A stretch of DNA of 44,690 nt from UBA8199 sp035358715 (GCA_035358715.1 DAOPPX010000032.1:1-44690); one strand, 5' to 3'; numbered from the stretch's first letter, positions 16,402 through 25,855 are shown. Notes: generated from the sequence alone by a model not told the origin. A program made the numbers and translations.

Positions 16402-19332
16402 ATGACATCGGAACGTGAAGTCAGTCCGGAGAGAAGTTTTGTTCGCGCATTTCTACCTTGGCTTGTAGCTGCGGGTGCTTTGGCCATTTACCTTGTGACG
16501 CTCAATCCCTGGGTGTCGTTGAGCAGTCTTCCGCAAGTCGCCAGGGTATCCGGCTGGACGTGGCAGCCTGAGCTGCACGGCCCGCTTTTCTGGCTTGTCA
16601 CCTGGCCGTTTCGCTTGCTGCCGCCGCAGGCAATTCCCCTCGCACTCAACCTTTTTGCGGCGGTGTGCGCGGCTCTGACTCTCGCCCTGCTGGCCCGCTC
16701 AGTAGCATTGCTGCCGCATGATCGCACCCAGGAGCAGCGCCAGAAGCAGAAAGACAAGGCTTCCGTTCTCTCCATTCCCGCTGCCTGGCTGCCGCCGGTC
16801 CTGGCGGCGCTGGTTTGCGGCCTGCAACTGACCTTCTGGGAACATGCCACCGCCGGCTCCTCGCCCGCGCCGCCCATGGGTTCCGGCTGTGAGATGCTCG
16901 ACTTGCTGGTTTTCGCCTACGTGATTCGCTGCCTGCTCGAGTTCCGCCTTTCAGATCGCGATTCCTGGCTGATGCGTGCCTCCTTCGTCTTCGGCCTGGG
17001 GATTACAAATAACTGGGCCATGATTGGCTTCTTCCCGGCCTTTGTGATGGCGCTGGTTTGGATGAAAGGCCTTGGCTTCTTTAGCATGCGCTTTCTCGGG
17101 CGCATGTCTCTGTGCGGCCTGGTTGGACTGTTGCTCTATCTGCTGCTGCCCCTTCTGCAAGGCATCGGGGACACGTCCTCGGTGGGGTTCTGGCCCGCCT
17201 TAAAGGCGAACCTCAACGCGCAGAGGAGCATTCTCATGTTATACTACAAGTTCGGCAGGCAGGAGGTAGCCTTGCTGGCGCTAACCTCGCTGGTGCCGAT
17301 CTTCATCTTCTCGATTCGTTGGGCGTCGTACTTTGGCGACAGCAGCAGGCTGGGGGCCACCCTAGCCACCATTATGTTCCATGTGGTGCATGCCCTGTTT
17401 CTCATGGCCTGCATCTGGGTAGCGCTCGACCCGCCGTTTAGTCCGCGCAACCGTGGATTCGGCTCTCCCTTCCTTACCTTCTACTACCTCGGCGCTTTGA
17501 GTATCGGCTATTGCAGCGGCTATTTCCTGCTCTTGTTTGGGACCCCCTCCGATCGCCCCCGCCGAGTGCCGTCTCATTTGCGCCTGGCCAACACTGTCAT
17601 CACCAGTTTCATCTGGCTCCTGTTGCTGGTGACACCGCTGGCCCTGATTGCCAGAAACTGGGCGCAGATCCGCACGACTAATGGCCCGATGCTCAAGCGC
17701 TACGTCGCGGCGCTCGCGGAATCCCTGCCATCCAAACGCTCCGTGCTGCTGGCCGACGACTTTCGCCGGGCATACCTGCTCCAGGCCTACGCCGCGAAAA
17801 GCGGTCAGAATAACAATCACCTGTTTCTGGAGACCGCGTCGCTCTCATGGCCGGATTATCACCGATTCCTGCACAGGAGACATCCTCAGGTTTGGGAAAG
17901 CAATCCTCCCAGGGAGACCACGCAACACGCTGCACCACTCATGCTGGTTCAGTTGGTTTCCCGTTTGGCGCAAACAAACAGCCTCTACTACCTGCATCCC
18001 AGCTTCGGGTATTACTTTGAGTTCTTTCACCTGGAACCCCATGGCCTGGCTTACAAGCTCAATCCGTATCCGACCAACTACCTCTTTGCGCCGCCGGTCA
18101 ATACCAACCTGGTCGTCGAGAATGAAGCCTTCTGGGCAAAAGTGAATGCAGAGGCGCTTCCTCCGGTGTTGGCCACGATCACTCGCCCGGATTCAACCCG
18201 GAAACCCGGCCTGATGAACTGGCTGGCGAAGAAGGCGCATCTTGTTCAGGAGTCCAATGATGACGCCGCCACCGTCGCGGGATTCTACTCCCGCGCGCTC
18301 AACCACTGGGGAGTCGAGGTCCAGAAGGTCGGCCTCCTCACAAATGCCGCCGCGCATTTCGAGCGCGCTCTCGAGTTGAATCCCGACAACATCGTGGCGC
18401 AGGTCAACCTCGAGTGCAACCGGAACCTGCGAACCGGCCGCAGCGCCTCAGTCCAGGTTTCCAGGACCATTGAGGATGAATTCGGCAAGTACCGTAATTG
18501 GGACCAGGTGATTGGGGACAATGGGCCATTCGACGAGCCGAATTTCTGCTTTGAGCAGGGCCGCGTGTTCGTGCGCAACACCCAGTACCGCCAGGCCGCG
18601 GCGCAGTTCAACCGCGTGAAGTCGCTGGCCCCCGACAATCTCGTCGCGCGCATCTGGCTCGGCCAGTTGTATGTCGTTAGCGCCATGCCGGCGGAGGCGC
18701 TCAAGATCGTCAATGAAATTCGCGCGCAACCCGACCTGCTTGCGGTCGGCGGCACCAACCGAACCGAACTGCTCTTTGTCGAAGCCTCCGCGCACCTGGG
18801 GCAGAACGACCCAGCTGGCGCGGAAGCGGCCGTCCAGGCCGCCATGGCACAATATCCTCGCGATGCGGATATGCTGGCAACGGCGACGCAAGTTTACCTC
18901 AAGTACGGGCTTTTCTCCAATGCGCTCAGCATCATCGAACAGGAATTGAGCATTGCCCCCACCAACATGAGCGCGCTCATTAACAAAGGCTACACCTGCA
19001 TTCAGGTCGGCGCTTTTGAAGAGGCCATCCCCGCCCTCACGCAGGTGCTGGCCGTGGAGACCAACAATCATTCCGCGCTGCTGAACCGCGCCATCGCCTA
19101 TCTGCGCGCGAACAAGCTGGAAGAATCCAAGACCGATTACGAGCGCCTGCAGAAGGTCTTTCCGTCTGCCTCCCAGATTTTCTATGGCTTGGCCGAAATT
19201 GCCTGGCGCAAGCGGGACACCAACGCAGCGATCAGGAACTACGAGCTCTATCTGGCCAATGCTCCGACCAACACGGTGGAAGCCAAGAGCGTCATCGCGC
19301 GCCTCAAAGAACTGAAACCCGGCGCGCGTTGA
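16402..19332 (+). CDS. DUF2723 membrane glycosyltransferase fused to TPR repeats
   Basis: About 976 residues from the ATG at 16402, 20 nt after the methyltransferase. Residues 15-440 are a polytopic membrane domain (about 10-12 helices) of the DUF2723 type, with the family's WxxEHATAGS-like acidic loop (LTFWEHATAGSSPAPP) and NNWAMIGFFPAFVMAL. DUF2723 proteins resemble lipid-linked sugar O-mannosyltransferases (GT-C fold) and act at the membrane on the outer face. Residues about 620-970 hold TPR repeats (AAHFERALELNPDNIVAQVN, SNALSIIEQELSIAPTNMSA, AFEEAIPALTQVLAVETNNH). DUF2723-TPR fusions are common in Bacteroidota, Verrucomicrobiota and Planctomycetota. Downstream GT4 and phosphosugar-transferase genes suggest a shared glycan pathway. 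The acceptor is unknown. Confidence 0.82.
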   Translation: MTSEREVSPERSFVRAFLPWLVAAGALAIYLVTLNPWVSLSSLPQVARVSGWTWQPELHGPLFWLVTWPFRLLPPQAIPLALNLFAAVCAALTLALLARSVALLPHDRTQEQRQKQKDKASVLSIPAAWLPPVLAALVCGLQLTFWEHATAGSSPAPPMGSGCEMLDLLVFAYVIRCLLEFRLSDRDSWLMRASFVFGLGITNNWAMIGFFPAFVMALVWMKGLGFFSMRFLGRMSLCGLVGLLLYLLLPLLQGIGDTSSVGFWPALKANLNAQRSILMLYYKFGRQEVALLALTSLVPIFIFSIRWASYFGDSSRLGATLATIMFHVVHALFLMACIWVALDPPFSPRNRGFGSPFLTFYYLGALSIGYCSGYFLLLFGTPSDRPRRVPSHLRLANTVITSFIWLLLLVTPLALIARNWAQIRTTNGPMLKRYVAALAESLPSKRSVLLADDFRRAYLLQAYAAKSGQNNNHLFLETASLSWPDYHRFLHRRHPQVWESNPPRETTQHAAPLMLVQLVSRLAQTNSLYYLHPSFGYYFEFFHLEPHGLAYKLNPYPTNYLFAPPVNTNLVVENEAFWAKVNAEALPPVLATITRPDSTRKPGLMNWLAKKAHLVQESNDDAATVAGFYSRALNHWGVEVQKVGLLTNAAAHFERALELNPDNIVAQVNLECNRNLRTGRSASVQVSRTIEDEFGKYRNWDQVIGDNGPFDEPNFCFEQGRVFVRNTQYRQAAAQFNRVKSLAPDNLVARIWLGQLYVVSAMPAEALKIVNEIRAQPDLLAVGGTNRTELLFVEASAHLGQNDPAGAEAAVQAAMAQYPRDADMLATATQVYLKYGLFSNALSIIEQELSIAPTNMSALINKGYTCIQVGAFEEAIPALTQVLAVETNNHSALLNRAIAYLRANKLEESKTDYERLQKVFPSASQIFYGLAEIAWRKRDTNAAIRNYELYLANAPTNTVEAKSVIARLKELKPGAR

Positions 19333-19341
19333 CCGCACCGG

Positions 19342-20502
19342 ATGCGGGTTCTACACGTCATCACGCGGTTGATCGTTGGGGGCGCCCAGGAAAACACGGT
19401 CGCCTCAGTGCTGGGACTTAGAGCGAAGCCGGGGTTGGACGTCGTTCTGATTGCCGGGCCATCGGTCGGCCCCGAAGGCGCCCTCACCAGCACCCTTGTT
19501 GATGGGGCCCTCCCGGTTACTATTGTCCCGCACCTCGTCCGTCCGCTTCACCCATGGAAAGACTGTCTGGCCTGGCGGGAACTCGTGAGGTTGTTCCGGG
19601 CCCACGCGCCTCACATCGTTCACACCCATAGCAGCAAAGCTGGCGTCCTGGGGCGGTTGGCCGCCGCCCGGGCGCATGTCCCAATAATTATCCACACCAT
19701 CCACGGCCCGTCATTCGGTCCCTTTCAAGGCCGGGTCGCCAACTCCCTCTTTCGGACGGCTGAGCTTTGCGCCGCCCGGGTCACAACCCACTTCGTCGTC
19801 GTAGCCGAGGCCATGAAGCAGCAATACCTCGCTGCGGGCATTGGCTCTCCGGATCAGTACACGACAATCCTCAGCGGGTTTGCGCTCGCTCCCTTCCTTG
19901 CCGCAACCAACGACCCCCAGCTCCGCGCCACCCTCGGCCTGGCGCCTGACGATATCGTCATTGGCAAGATTGCCCGTCTCTTCAAACTCAAGGGCCACGA
20001 CGACCTGCTGACCGTGGCGCCGGAGCTTGTGCGCAGTTGTCCTCGAGTCAAGTTCCTGTTCGTGGGCGACGGCCCCTGGCGCGGGCGCTTCGAGAACCGG
20101 GTGCGCGCGCTGGGCCTTGCGAGGCACGTGGTGTTCAGAGGGCTTGTCCCGCCGGACGCCGTTCCATTTCTAGTGGGGGTCATGGATCTTGTTGTCCACC
20201 TGTCGTTGCGCGAGGGCTTGCCCCGCGCGTTAGCCCAGGCATTGGCCGGGGCCCGGCCGGTTGTGGCTTACGACGCCGACGGCGCCCGTGAGGTTTGCCT
20301 GAATAATGAAACCGGGTTCTTGTTGCGGCCGGGGGATCTGGGCGGCTTGCGTCAACGCCTCCTTCAGTTGGTCCAAGACCCCGAGTTACGTGAGCGTCTG
20401 GGCCGGCGCGGCCAGCAGTTTGTTCGGCAGCGCTTCAGCGTCGAGCGCATGGTGGACGACTTGTATCAACTGTATTTGCGCCTGCGCAGTCGCCCGGCAT
20501 GA
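19342..20502 (+). CDS. GT4-family glycosyltransferase
   Basis: A 386-residue GT-B glycosyltransferase. The N-terminal Rossmann domain begins MRVLHVITRLIVGGAQENTV, with the Gly-rich loop that seats the acceptor, and HIVHTHSSKAGVLGRLAA is a typical GT4 segment. The C-terminal donor domain has GKIARLFKLKGHDDLL, KFLFVGDGPWRGRFE and the EX7E-type region LREGLPRALAQALAGARPVV, which binds the nucleotide sugar. It starts 9 nt after the DUF2723-TPR gene and overlaps the next gene by 4 nt, so the three are one transcript. The likely role is adding a sugar to a lipid-linked or surface glycan; donor and linkage cannot be inferred. Confidence 0.92.
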   Translation: MRVLHVITRLIVGGAQENTVASVLGLRAKPGLDVVLIAGPSVGPEGALTSTLVDGALPVTIVPHLVRPLHPWKDCLAWRELVRLFRAHAPHIVHTHSSKAGVLGRLAAARAHVPIIIHTIHGPSFGPFQGRVANSLFRTAELCAARVTTHFVVVAEAMKQQYLAAGIGSPDQYTTILSGFALAPFLAATNDPQLRATLGLAPDDIVIGKIARLFKLKGHDDLLTVAPELVRSCPRVKFLFVGDGPWRGRFENRVRALGLARHVVFRGLVPPDAVPFLVGVMDLVVHLSLREGLPRALAQALAGARPVVAYDADGAREVCLNNETGFLLRPGDLGGLRQRLLQLVQDPELRERLGRRGQQFVRQRFSVERMVDDLYQLYLRLRSRPA

Positions 20503-21548
20503 GATTCCCCTTCAACGTTTATCTCCTGGCCGTTGTGAGCGCGTGCGTCACAGTGCTGGCCGCCTTGCCGCTCTGGCGCCAATGGTGTCTGCGCACTGGA
20601 CTCGTGGACGATCCCGGTCACCGCAAGATTCACGATCAGCCGATCCCCCTGGCCGGCGGGCTGGCCGTTATGACCGGCCTGCTCCTTCCAACGCTGCTGG
20701 CTTGCCTTGTGCTCTGGTGGCACAGACCTGGCGGCGTTGCCGGCGCGGTTCCCCCTGCCGACAGCTCAGGCGCGGGCAACGCGGGCCCGATGGCATTGCT
20801 GGATCCGGACTCTGCCTTCCTGCTTCAGTATGGTTTGGGCCGCCGCGCGCTCGAACTGGCTGGCATATTCTTCGGTGCTCTCGGCATGCTGTTGGTGGGA
20901 TGGCTGGACGACAAACACGAGTTGCGCCCGCGCGCCAAGTTTGCAGGCCAGTTTCTCGTCGCCGCGCTGGTCGCGGCCAGCGGCACGCGCGTCACCCTGT
21001 TTGTGCCAAACATCCTTTTCAGCTACGCCATCACGATCCTGTGGATTCTCACTGTGGTTAACGCCTTCAACTTCATGGATAACATGAACGGCCTGTGCGC
21101 CGGGCTTGGGGCCATCGGCGCCTGGCACTTTGCAATGTTCGCTGCCGCGGACAACCAGTATCTGGTGGGCCTAATCGCCTTCCTGACGTTCGGCACCTTG
21201 CTCGGCTTTCTGCCCTACAACTTCCCCCGTGCCCGTGCCTTTCTTGGCGACGCCGGCAGCCATCTCGTCGGGTATTTGTTGGCGGTGCTGGCCATCCTGC
21301 CGCACTTCTACACGATGCGCCACCCGCAGCGATGGGCGGTCGTTATCCCGCTATTGGTTCTCGCCATTCCATTGGCGGACCTGATCTGGGTAGTGCTGCT
21401 GCGGTGGCACATCGGCCAGCCGTTCTATCAGGGTGATACCAACCATCTGTCGCATCGCCTGGTCCGCCGAGGCCTCACGCCGACGCAGGCGGTGATCGTG
21501 ATCTGGGCCGTAGCGGAAGCGTTGGCCCTTCTAAGTCATCTTTGCTGA
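20499..21548 (+). CDS. WecA/MraY-like polyprenyl-phosphate glycosyl-1-phosphate transferase
   Basis: A 349-residue integral membrane enzyme, with roughly ten helices, of the GT4/MraY_WecA family. Signature loops are all visible: DDPGHRKIHDQPIPLAGGLA near the N-terminus, WLDDKHELRPRAKF (DD metal site), NAFNFMDNMNGLCAGLG (a variant of NxxNxxDGxDGL with DN-MN in place of DG-xDG) and YNFPRARAFLGDAGSHLVGY. The enzyme loads the first sugar phosphate onto undecaprenyl phosphate on the cytoplasmic face, starting a surface polysaccharide or O-antigen-like chain. HxH residues of MraY are not obvious, so WecA/TagO/WbpL-like initiation is favoured over peptidoglycan synthesis. It overlaps the GT4 gene by ATGA. 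Confidence 0.88.
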   Translation: MRFPFNVYLLAVVSACVTVLAALPLWRQWCLRTGLVDDPGHRKIHDQPIPLAGGLAVMTGLLLPTLLACLVLWWHRPGGVAGAVPPADSSGAGNAGPMALLDPDSAFLLQYGLGRRALELAGIFFGALGMLLVGWLDDKHELRPRAKFAGQFLVAALVAASGTRVTLFVPNILFSYAITILWILTVVNAFNFMDNMNGLCAGLGAIGAWHFAMFAAADNQYLVGLIAFLTFGTLLGFLPYNFPRARAFLGDAGSHLVGYLLAVLAILPHFYTMRHPQRWAVVIPLLVLAIPLADLIWVVLLRWHIGQPFYQGDTNHLSHRLVRRGLTPTQAVIVIWAVAEALALLSHLC

Positions 21549-21557
21549 AGGGCAGGG

Positions 21558-21579
21558 GAAGGCCCCTAAGGTGGCCTTC
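21558..21579. terminator. Candidate bidirectional terminator between convergent genes
   Basis: GAAGGCC (21558-21564) and GGCCTTC (21573-21579) form a 7-bp stem with an 8-nt loop, 10 nt after the phosphosugar-transferase stop and 36 nt before the stop of the convergent ClC gene. The trailing run is only TT, so an intrinsic terminator call is tentative; the position is right for stopping both transcripts. Confidence 0.4.
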
Positions 21580-21614
21580 TTACCATTGGCGGCTGGCGCG
21601 GCGCTATTCCCGGG

Positions 21615-23828
21615 TCAGGCTTCTGCCCGGCTGCTCGCTGCGATTGCCTCAGAGAACAAGCGCAGCACTTGCGCCCTGGGCAGCGCTCCAACCACGCGGT
21701 TCTCCTTGAGCGTGTTCACCACAGGGATGTTTCGCTGTTCGCTTGTCAGCACCACTGGCAAGACATCAACCAGGCGCTGATTGGGCGTCACACACGGCGG
21801 CGGCGGCCGCATTACGTCGTACGCGATAATCCCGCGAAATTCTTCCTCCGCCCCCAGGTATTCCTTTAGGTCCTGCAGCGCAACCATGCCGACCAATTGG
21901 TTCTTTGCATCCACTACCGGCAGGAAGTTGTTGGCCCCGGTCAAAAACCGGGCGGCGATTTCCCGCAGCGCCGCCGTTTCCCGCACCGGGGTTACTGGCG
22001 CCTGCATCAGATCCCCGACCGTGCGTTCCGCGGCGGCTTCCGACGCGGTGGGCTCCTGCGGCACGATCAACCCCTTGCGCCGCAATGGCTCCGTGTAGAT
22101 TGAATCCGGATGGAGCCGGCGCGCCACGAGCATGGACAGCACGCACGCCAGCATAAGCGCCGGCATCAGCGAGTAATCCAGCGAGATTTCAAACACCATG
22201 ATCATGGCCAGCAGCGGCGAGCGCGTGGTGGCCGACAACATGCTTCCCATCCCGACCACGGCGAAGGCCGCCACCGGAAAGTCCTCGCCCGATCCCAATT
22301 GCTGCAGCACCAGCGCGAACGTCGCCCCTATTCCCGCCCCGAGAAATAAGGTCGGCGTGAACACCCCCCCCACCGCGCCCGAGCCCACGGTAACCAGCGT
22401 TGCCAGCAGCTTGGCCAGCACCAGGCCGGCCAATACCAGCAGCCCCGTCGTCGCTGCCTCTCGCCAATGCGCGCGTGACATCTCCCCCGGATACGCCTCC
22501 AGCAACAGCCTGCAGTTCAGCCGCACCAGGTCCAACCCATGAACCTCTCGCTCCAGCATGCGCCTGGTCTTGACCGAAAGCGTCACGTTGGTGAATCGGT
22601 GCGCCTCGTAGATCGGCCCGCTCCGGACAATGCGGTTCAGATCCGCCGCCAGCGCCCGGGCCAGCCGCTCGTCTCCGCCCGCCTGGTAATCGCCCAGCAG
22701 CACTGTGGTTTCGGGCGCCAGCAGCGCCCCCAAATAGGCCGAAATGCCGTTCTCCCGGGCGGGCTTCTTCAACCTGTTTGCCAGCGATTCCAGCCCCGCG
22801 ATATCCCGGGCCGTGAAGGCCGGTGCGCCATACTCGCCTTGCAGAATTCGGTTGGTGACCACGTAACCATTGCCCCACACCTCGGGAAAACGTACCGCGA
22901 TCAGCCCCACCAACAGCCCGCCCAGCGCCAGCCGAATGTAGATCGGCGCCGGCAGCTTCCTGAAGGCGGCGCTGGCCGCATTCAGCAGCTTCATAAAAAC
23001 CGCCCCCATCGCTCCAACCACAAGCCCGAGACAAACAAACCAGGGCAACTGCGTCACACTCGTCAGCGCAAACGGCGGCACGCTGTACCAGGGCTCGATG
23101 CCGAAGAAGCTCCGCGACACCATCGTCGCCACCACTGACGCGCAGACCAGCGGGCCAAACAGGCTCATCGAGAAGTTCCCCATCACGATCAGCGCCGCGA
23201 ACACCGCCCCGGATATCGGGGCATTATAGGCCGCCGCAATCCCGGACGCAGCCCCGCACCCCACCAGCAACCGCAACCGGTAAGGTTGCCACTTCATCAA
23301 CTGCCCCCATTTCGAGGCAAACGTCGCCGATAATTGCGTGATGCCCCCCTCCCGGCCAATAGACCCTCCGGAACCGATGGTTAGCAGCGACGAAAGGAAT
23401 TTCACAAGGCCGCTGCGCAGCGGCAGTCGCCCATCTCCCGCCACAATGACCTCCAGCAGATTGCTCGAACGCAGCGGGCCCGCCATGCGCAGGCCCCAGT
23501 AGAGCACCAATCCCGCGCACAGCCCGCCCAGTGTCGGCGTCACCACCCGCTGCCAAGGCGCCATTCGTTCCGCAACCTCCACCAACTCGCCCGGCTGCCG
23601 CAGGAACAGCACCCGCACCGATTGAGTGGCGTAGTAGAATAGGATATTGACCAGCCCGCCGATCACCCCTACCCCGGCGGCCATCAGCAGGTTAAACGCC
23701 TCCTCGCTGAAGCGCACCCGCCCTCGGACCCGCAGCAAGTGCTGCCAGTGCCGCAGGAAGAAGGCATGCGCCTCTTCAACAAGCTTCCTATACTTCAAAA
23801 ACGGCACAAACTGATCCTGCTCCAACAA
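21615..23828 (-). CDS. ClC-type chloride channel/antiporter with large insert and C-terminal CBS pair
   Basis: A 737-residue voltage-gated-chloride-channel-family protein. The selectivity regions are present: GSGGSIGREGGITQL (GREGG carrying the gating glutamate) and GAVGGVFTPTLFLGAGIGAT (GxFxP). Helix N-terminal segments such as GCGAASGIAAAYNAPISGA are canonical. The C-terminal 130 residues are two CBS domains (GDLMQAPVTPVRETAALREI and YDVMRPPPPCVTPNQRLVD), which bind nucleotides. Unusually, about 125 residues (roughly 330-455, starting EYGAPAFTARDIAGLESLAN) separate the NGYVVTNRILQG segment from LAKLLATLVTVGSGAVGGVF, where family members have only a short linker; the insert looks soluble and helical. 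The start at 23828 gives an N-terminal cytosolic helix. Channel versus H+/Cl- exchange is not decidable. Confidence 0.9.
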   Translation of the reverse strand: MLEQDQFVPFLKYRKLVEEAHAFFLRHWQHLLRVRGRVRFSEEAFNLLMAAGVGVIGGLVNILFYYATQSVRVLFLRQPGELVEVAERMAPWQRVVTPTLGGLCAGLVLYWGLRMAGPLRSSNLLEVIVAGDGRLPLRSGLVKFLSSLLTIGSGGSIGREGGITQLSATFASKWGQLMKWQPYRLRLLVGCGAASGIAAAYNAPISGAVFAALIVMGNFSMSLFGPLVCASVVATMVSRSFFGIEPWYSVPPFALTSVTQLPWFVCLGLVVGAMGAVFMKLLNAASAAFRKLPAPIYIRLALGGLLVGLIAVRFPEVWGNGYVVTNRILQGEYGAPAFTARDIAGLESLANRLKKPARENGISAYLGALLAPETTVLLGDYQAGGDERLARALAADLNRIVRSGPIYEAHRFTNVTLSVKTRRMLEREVHGLDLVRLNCRLLLEAYPGEMSRAHWREAATTGLLVLAGLVLAKLLATLVTVGSGAVGGVFTPTLFLGAGIGATFALVLQQLGSGEDFPVAAFAVVGMGSMLSATTRSPLLAMIMVFEISLDYSLMPALMLACVLSMLVARRLHPDSIYTEPLRRKGLIVPQEPTASEAAAERTVGDLMQAPVTPVRETAALREIAARFLTGANNFLPVVDAKNQLVGMVALQDLKEYLGAEEEFRGIIAYDVMRPPPPCVTPNQRLVDVLPVVLTSEQRNIPVVNTLKENRVVGALPRAQVLRLFSEAIAASSRAEA

Positions 23829-24022
23829 CGTTAGTCAACGCTACCCAAAGGGCTGAACGCGCGCGTCGCCAACCGACCATGCCAGATCCGTCCGGCCTCG
23901 GGCAGCCGAGCGCATGCCGCACGATCCGGAGGCCGATGCTCCATGCAAGAGCGCGAACCGTCCTGCGTCAAGTCTGCCGAGCTTGATAGCCCAACCCGGC
24001 TTGATGGGCAAACATATTGTCC

Positions 24023-25855
24023 ATGCCCGTTCTTGCGTTTTGGCACCGCATAGGCAAGCTGGGGCGGGTGACACATTTCTGGGCCAGCCCTTTATTGCGG
24101 AGTCGTTACCTGCTGGCAGTCCTCGCCGGACTCCTGCTGGCGGCTTCCTTTCCCAGGACCGGCATTGCCGGCTTGGCCTGGGTGGCTCCCGCCCTGATGC
24201 TGGCCGCCGCCCTGGGCAAGAGCGGCTGGGAGAGCTTTCGCATCGGCTACGTGGGTGGCCTCGCCTATTACCTCGCCTCGCTCTACTGGCTGCTGCTAAT
24301 CCCTTACCGCTGGCATTCGATCCCGCTGGGCCCCGCCCTCGGCTGGCTATCCCTCAGCGCCTACGTCGCCCTCTACCCGGCCACATGGGTCTGGCTACTG
24401 AACATGAACCTGACGGGCAGGTCGAGAGTCCCCGCAAGCCCTGACTCTTCGGGCAGTCTGCCGAGGATAGCCCGCATATTTCACACCCAAAGCCGCGTGA
24501 GGACACGCAACCTACAGGCAAACGGGGCAACGCCTGTTCCTCATTCCGCACTCCGCACTCCGCATTCCGCACTCACTTGGGGCCGGCGCACCCTCTGGGC
24601 TATATGGGGCGCTGCCCTCTGGGTCGCCCTGGAAATGCTCAGGGCCCGCCTTTTCACCGGCTTCCCCTGGAATCCGCTCGGCGCCTCCCAATACCAGCTA
24701 ACCCCGCTCACTCAGATCGTCTCTGTCACCGGCGTCTACGGCTTGTCGTTCCTCATCATCTGGGCCTCGCTCTCGCTGCTGTCCGCAGGCCTGATGGTGG
24801 TGCTGCGCCCAACCACCCGTTCAAGCTGGGCGGGCGAAATCCTGCTCCCGGTAATCGCCATTGCCGGTGTCCTGCATTTCGGCTTTCGCCAGCTCGCGTT
24901 CGAGCCTGCCCCCAGCCGCTCTCTGAAGGTCACGCTCATCCAGCCCAGCATCCCCCAAACCCTCATCTGGGACACGAGCCGCGACCTCGAACGCTTCCGC
25001 GACGTCCTCCAGCTATCCGAGAATGCCCTCACCAACCGCACGGACCTGCTCATCTGGCCCGAATCCGCCATTCCCAGCTATGCACGGTGGGATACCAACA
25101 TCTACCACGCCCTCACCAACCTCGTCCGACGGCACAACGTCTGGCTCATTATAGGCTCGGATGATGCCGGCGCCCCATCGCACCCCACCTCCGACAACGA
25201 TCTCGAGTACTACAACGCCAGTTTCCTCATCAACCCCGAAGGCGAATTCGTTGCCCGCTACATAAAGCGCAACCTGGTCGTCTTCGGCGAATACATCCCG
25301 TTGGTCCGCTGGCTGCCGTTCCTCAAGTGGTTCACCCCGATCGGCAGCGGCTTCACCCCTGGCAATTGCGCCGTCCCCTTTGCTCTGACCGCGCCGAAGG
25401 CGAAGACCTCGACGCTTATCTGCTTCGAGGACATCTTCCCGACCCTCGCCCGCACAGCCGTTGATGAAGACACCGACTTCCTGGTCAATCTCACCAACAA
25501 CGGCTGGTTTGGCGAAAGCGCCGCCCAATGGCAACATGCCGCCGCCGCCGTATTTCGGGCGATCGAAAACCGCCTGCCCCTTATCCGCTGCTCGAACAAC
25601 GGCCTCACTGGCTGGGTGGACGCCCATGGCCGCTTGCGCCAGGTCTTCTACGACGCCCAGGGTACCATCTATGGTCCAGGATTCCTGACCGCGGACATCC
25701 CGCTCCTTGCTCCCGGCGAGGCCCGTCCACCAACCCCCTACCGCCGATACGGCGACCGCTTCGGCTGGACTTGCGTAAGTCTGACCGTCCTGGTCCTCAT
25801 CATCCGGCTCGTTCGCCGCTCGCGCACCTCCAACCGCTCAATCATACCCGCATAA
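24023..25855 (+). CDS. lnt: Apolipoprotein N-acyltransferase
   Basis: About 610 residues from the ATG at 24023; a TTG two codons upstream is an alternative. N-terminal membrane helices (LLAVLAGLLLAASFPRTGIA onward) are followed by a nitrilase-like catalytic domain from about 300. The triad is intact: E347 in LIWPESAIPSYARW, K415 in YIKRNLVVFGEYIP and C467 in STLICFEDIFPTLA. Lnt adds the third acyl chain to lipoproteins in the inner membrane, which fits a diderm cell. It is about 90-100 residues longer than the E. coli enzyme. Part of the excess (about residues 131-185) is a soluble loop whose DNA contains a copy of a dispersed 27-nt repeat and a 7-bp tandem repeat (CAYTCCG), read in frame as PHSALRTPHSAL. 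The reading frame survives, so the insertion is presumably tolerated. Confidence 0.93.
   Translation: MPVLAFWHRIGKLGRVTHFWASPLLRSRYLLAVLAGLLLAASFPRTGIAGLAWVAPALMLAAALGKSGWESFRIGYVGGLAYYLASLYWLLLIPYRWHSIPLGPALGWLSLSAYVALYPATWVWLLNMNLTGRSRVPASPDSSGSLPRIARIFHTQSRVRTRNLQANGATPVPHSALRTPHSALTWGRRTLWAIWGAALWVALEMLRARLFTGFPWNPLGASQYQLTPLTQIVSVTGVYGLSFLIIWASLSLLSAGLMVVLRPTTRSSWAGEILLPVIAIAGVLHFGFRQLAFEPAPSRSLKVTLIQPSIPQTLIWDTSRDLERFRDVLQLSENALTNRTDLLIWPESAIPSYARWDTNIYHALTNLVRRHNVWLIIGSDDAGAPSHPTSDNDLEYYNASFLINPEGEFVARYIKRNLVVFGEYIPLVRWLPFLKWFTPIGSGFTPGNCAVPFALTAPKAKTSTLICFEDIFPTLARTAVDEDTDFLVNLTNNGWFGESAAQWQHAAAAVFRAIENRLPLIRCSNNGLTGWVDAHGRLRQVFYDAQGTIYGPGFLTADIPLLAPGEARPPTPYRRYGDRFGWTCVSLTVLVLIIRLVRRSRTSNRSIIPA
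24492..24518 (-). repeat. Dispersed 27-nt palindromic repeat inside lnt (copy 1)
   Basis: The reverse complement of this stretch matches 40015-40041 at 24 of 27 positions (core CCTGTAGG, GCGTGTCC, CACGCGGC). It has imperfect dyad symmetry (GCGTG with CACGC). Here it is translated as part of an extra loop of Lnt. The other copy is intergenic. Confidence 0.6.
24542..24574 (+). repeat. 7-bp tandem repeat CAYTCCG inside lnt
   Basis: Four full copies plus a partial one of CATTCCG/CACTCCG run head to tail, 33 nt, so translation stays in frame (HSALRTPHSAL). Such runs are typical of dispersed simple repeats and not of Lnt proteins, so this marks an insertion or expansion in a periplasm-facing or cytosolic loop. 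Confidence 0.75.
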
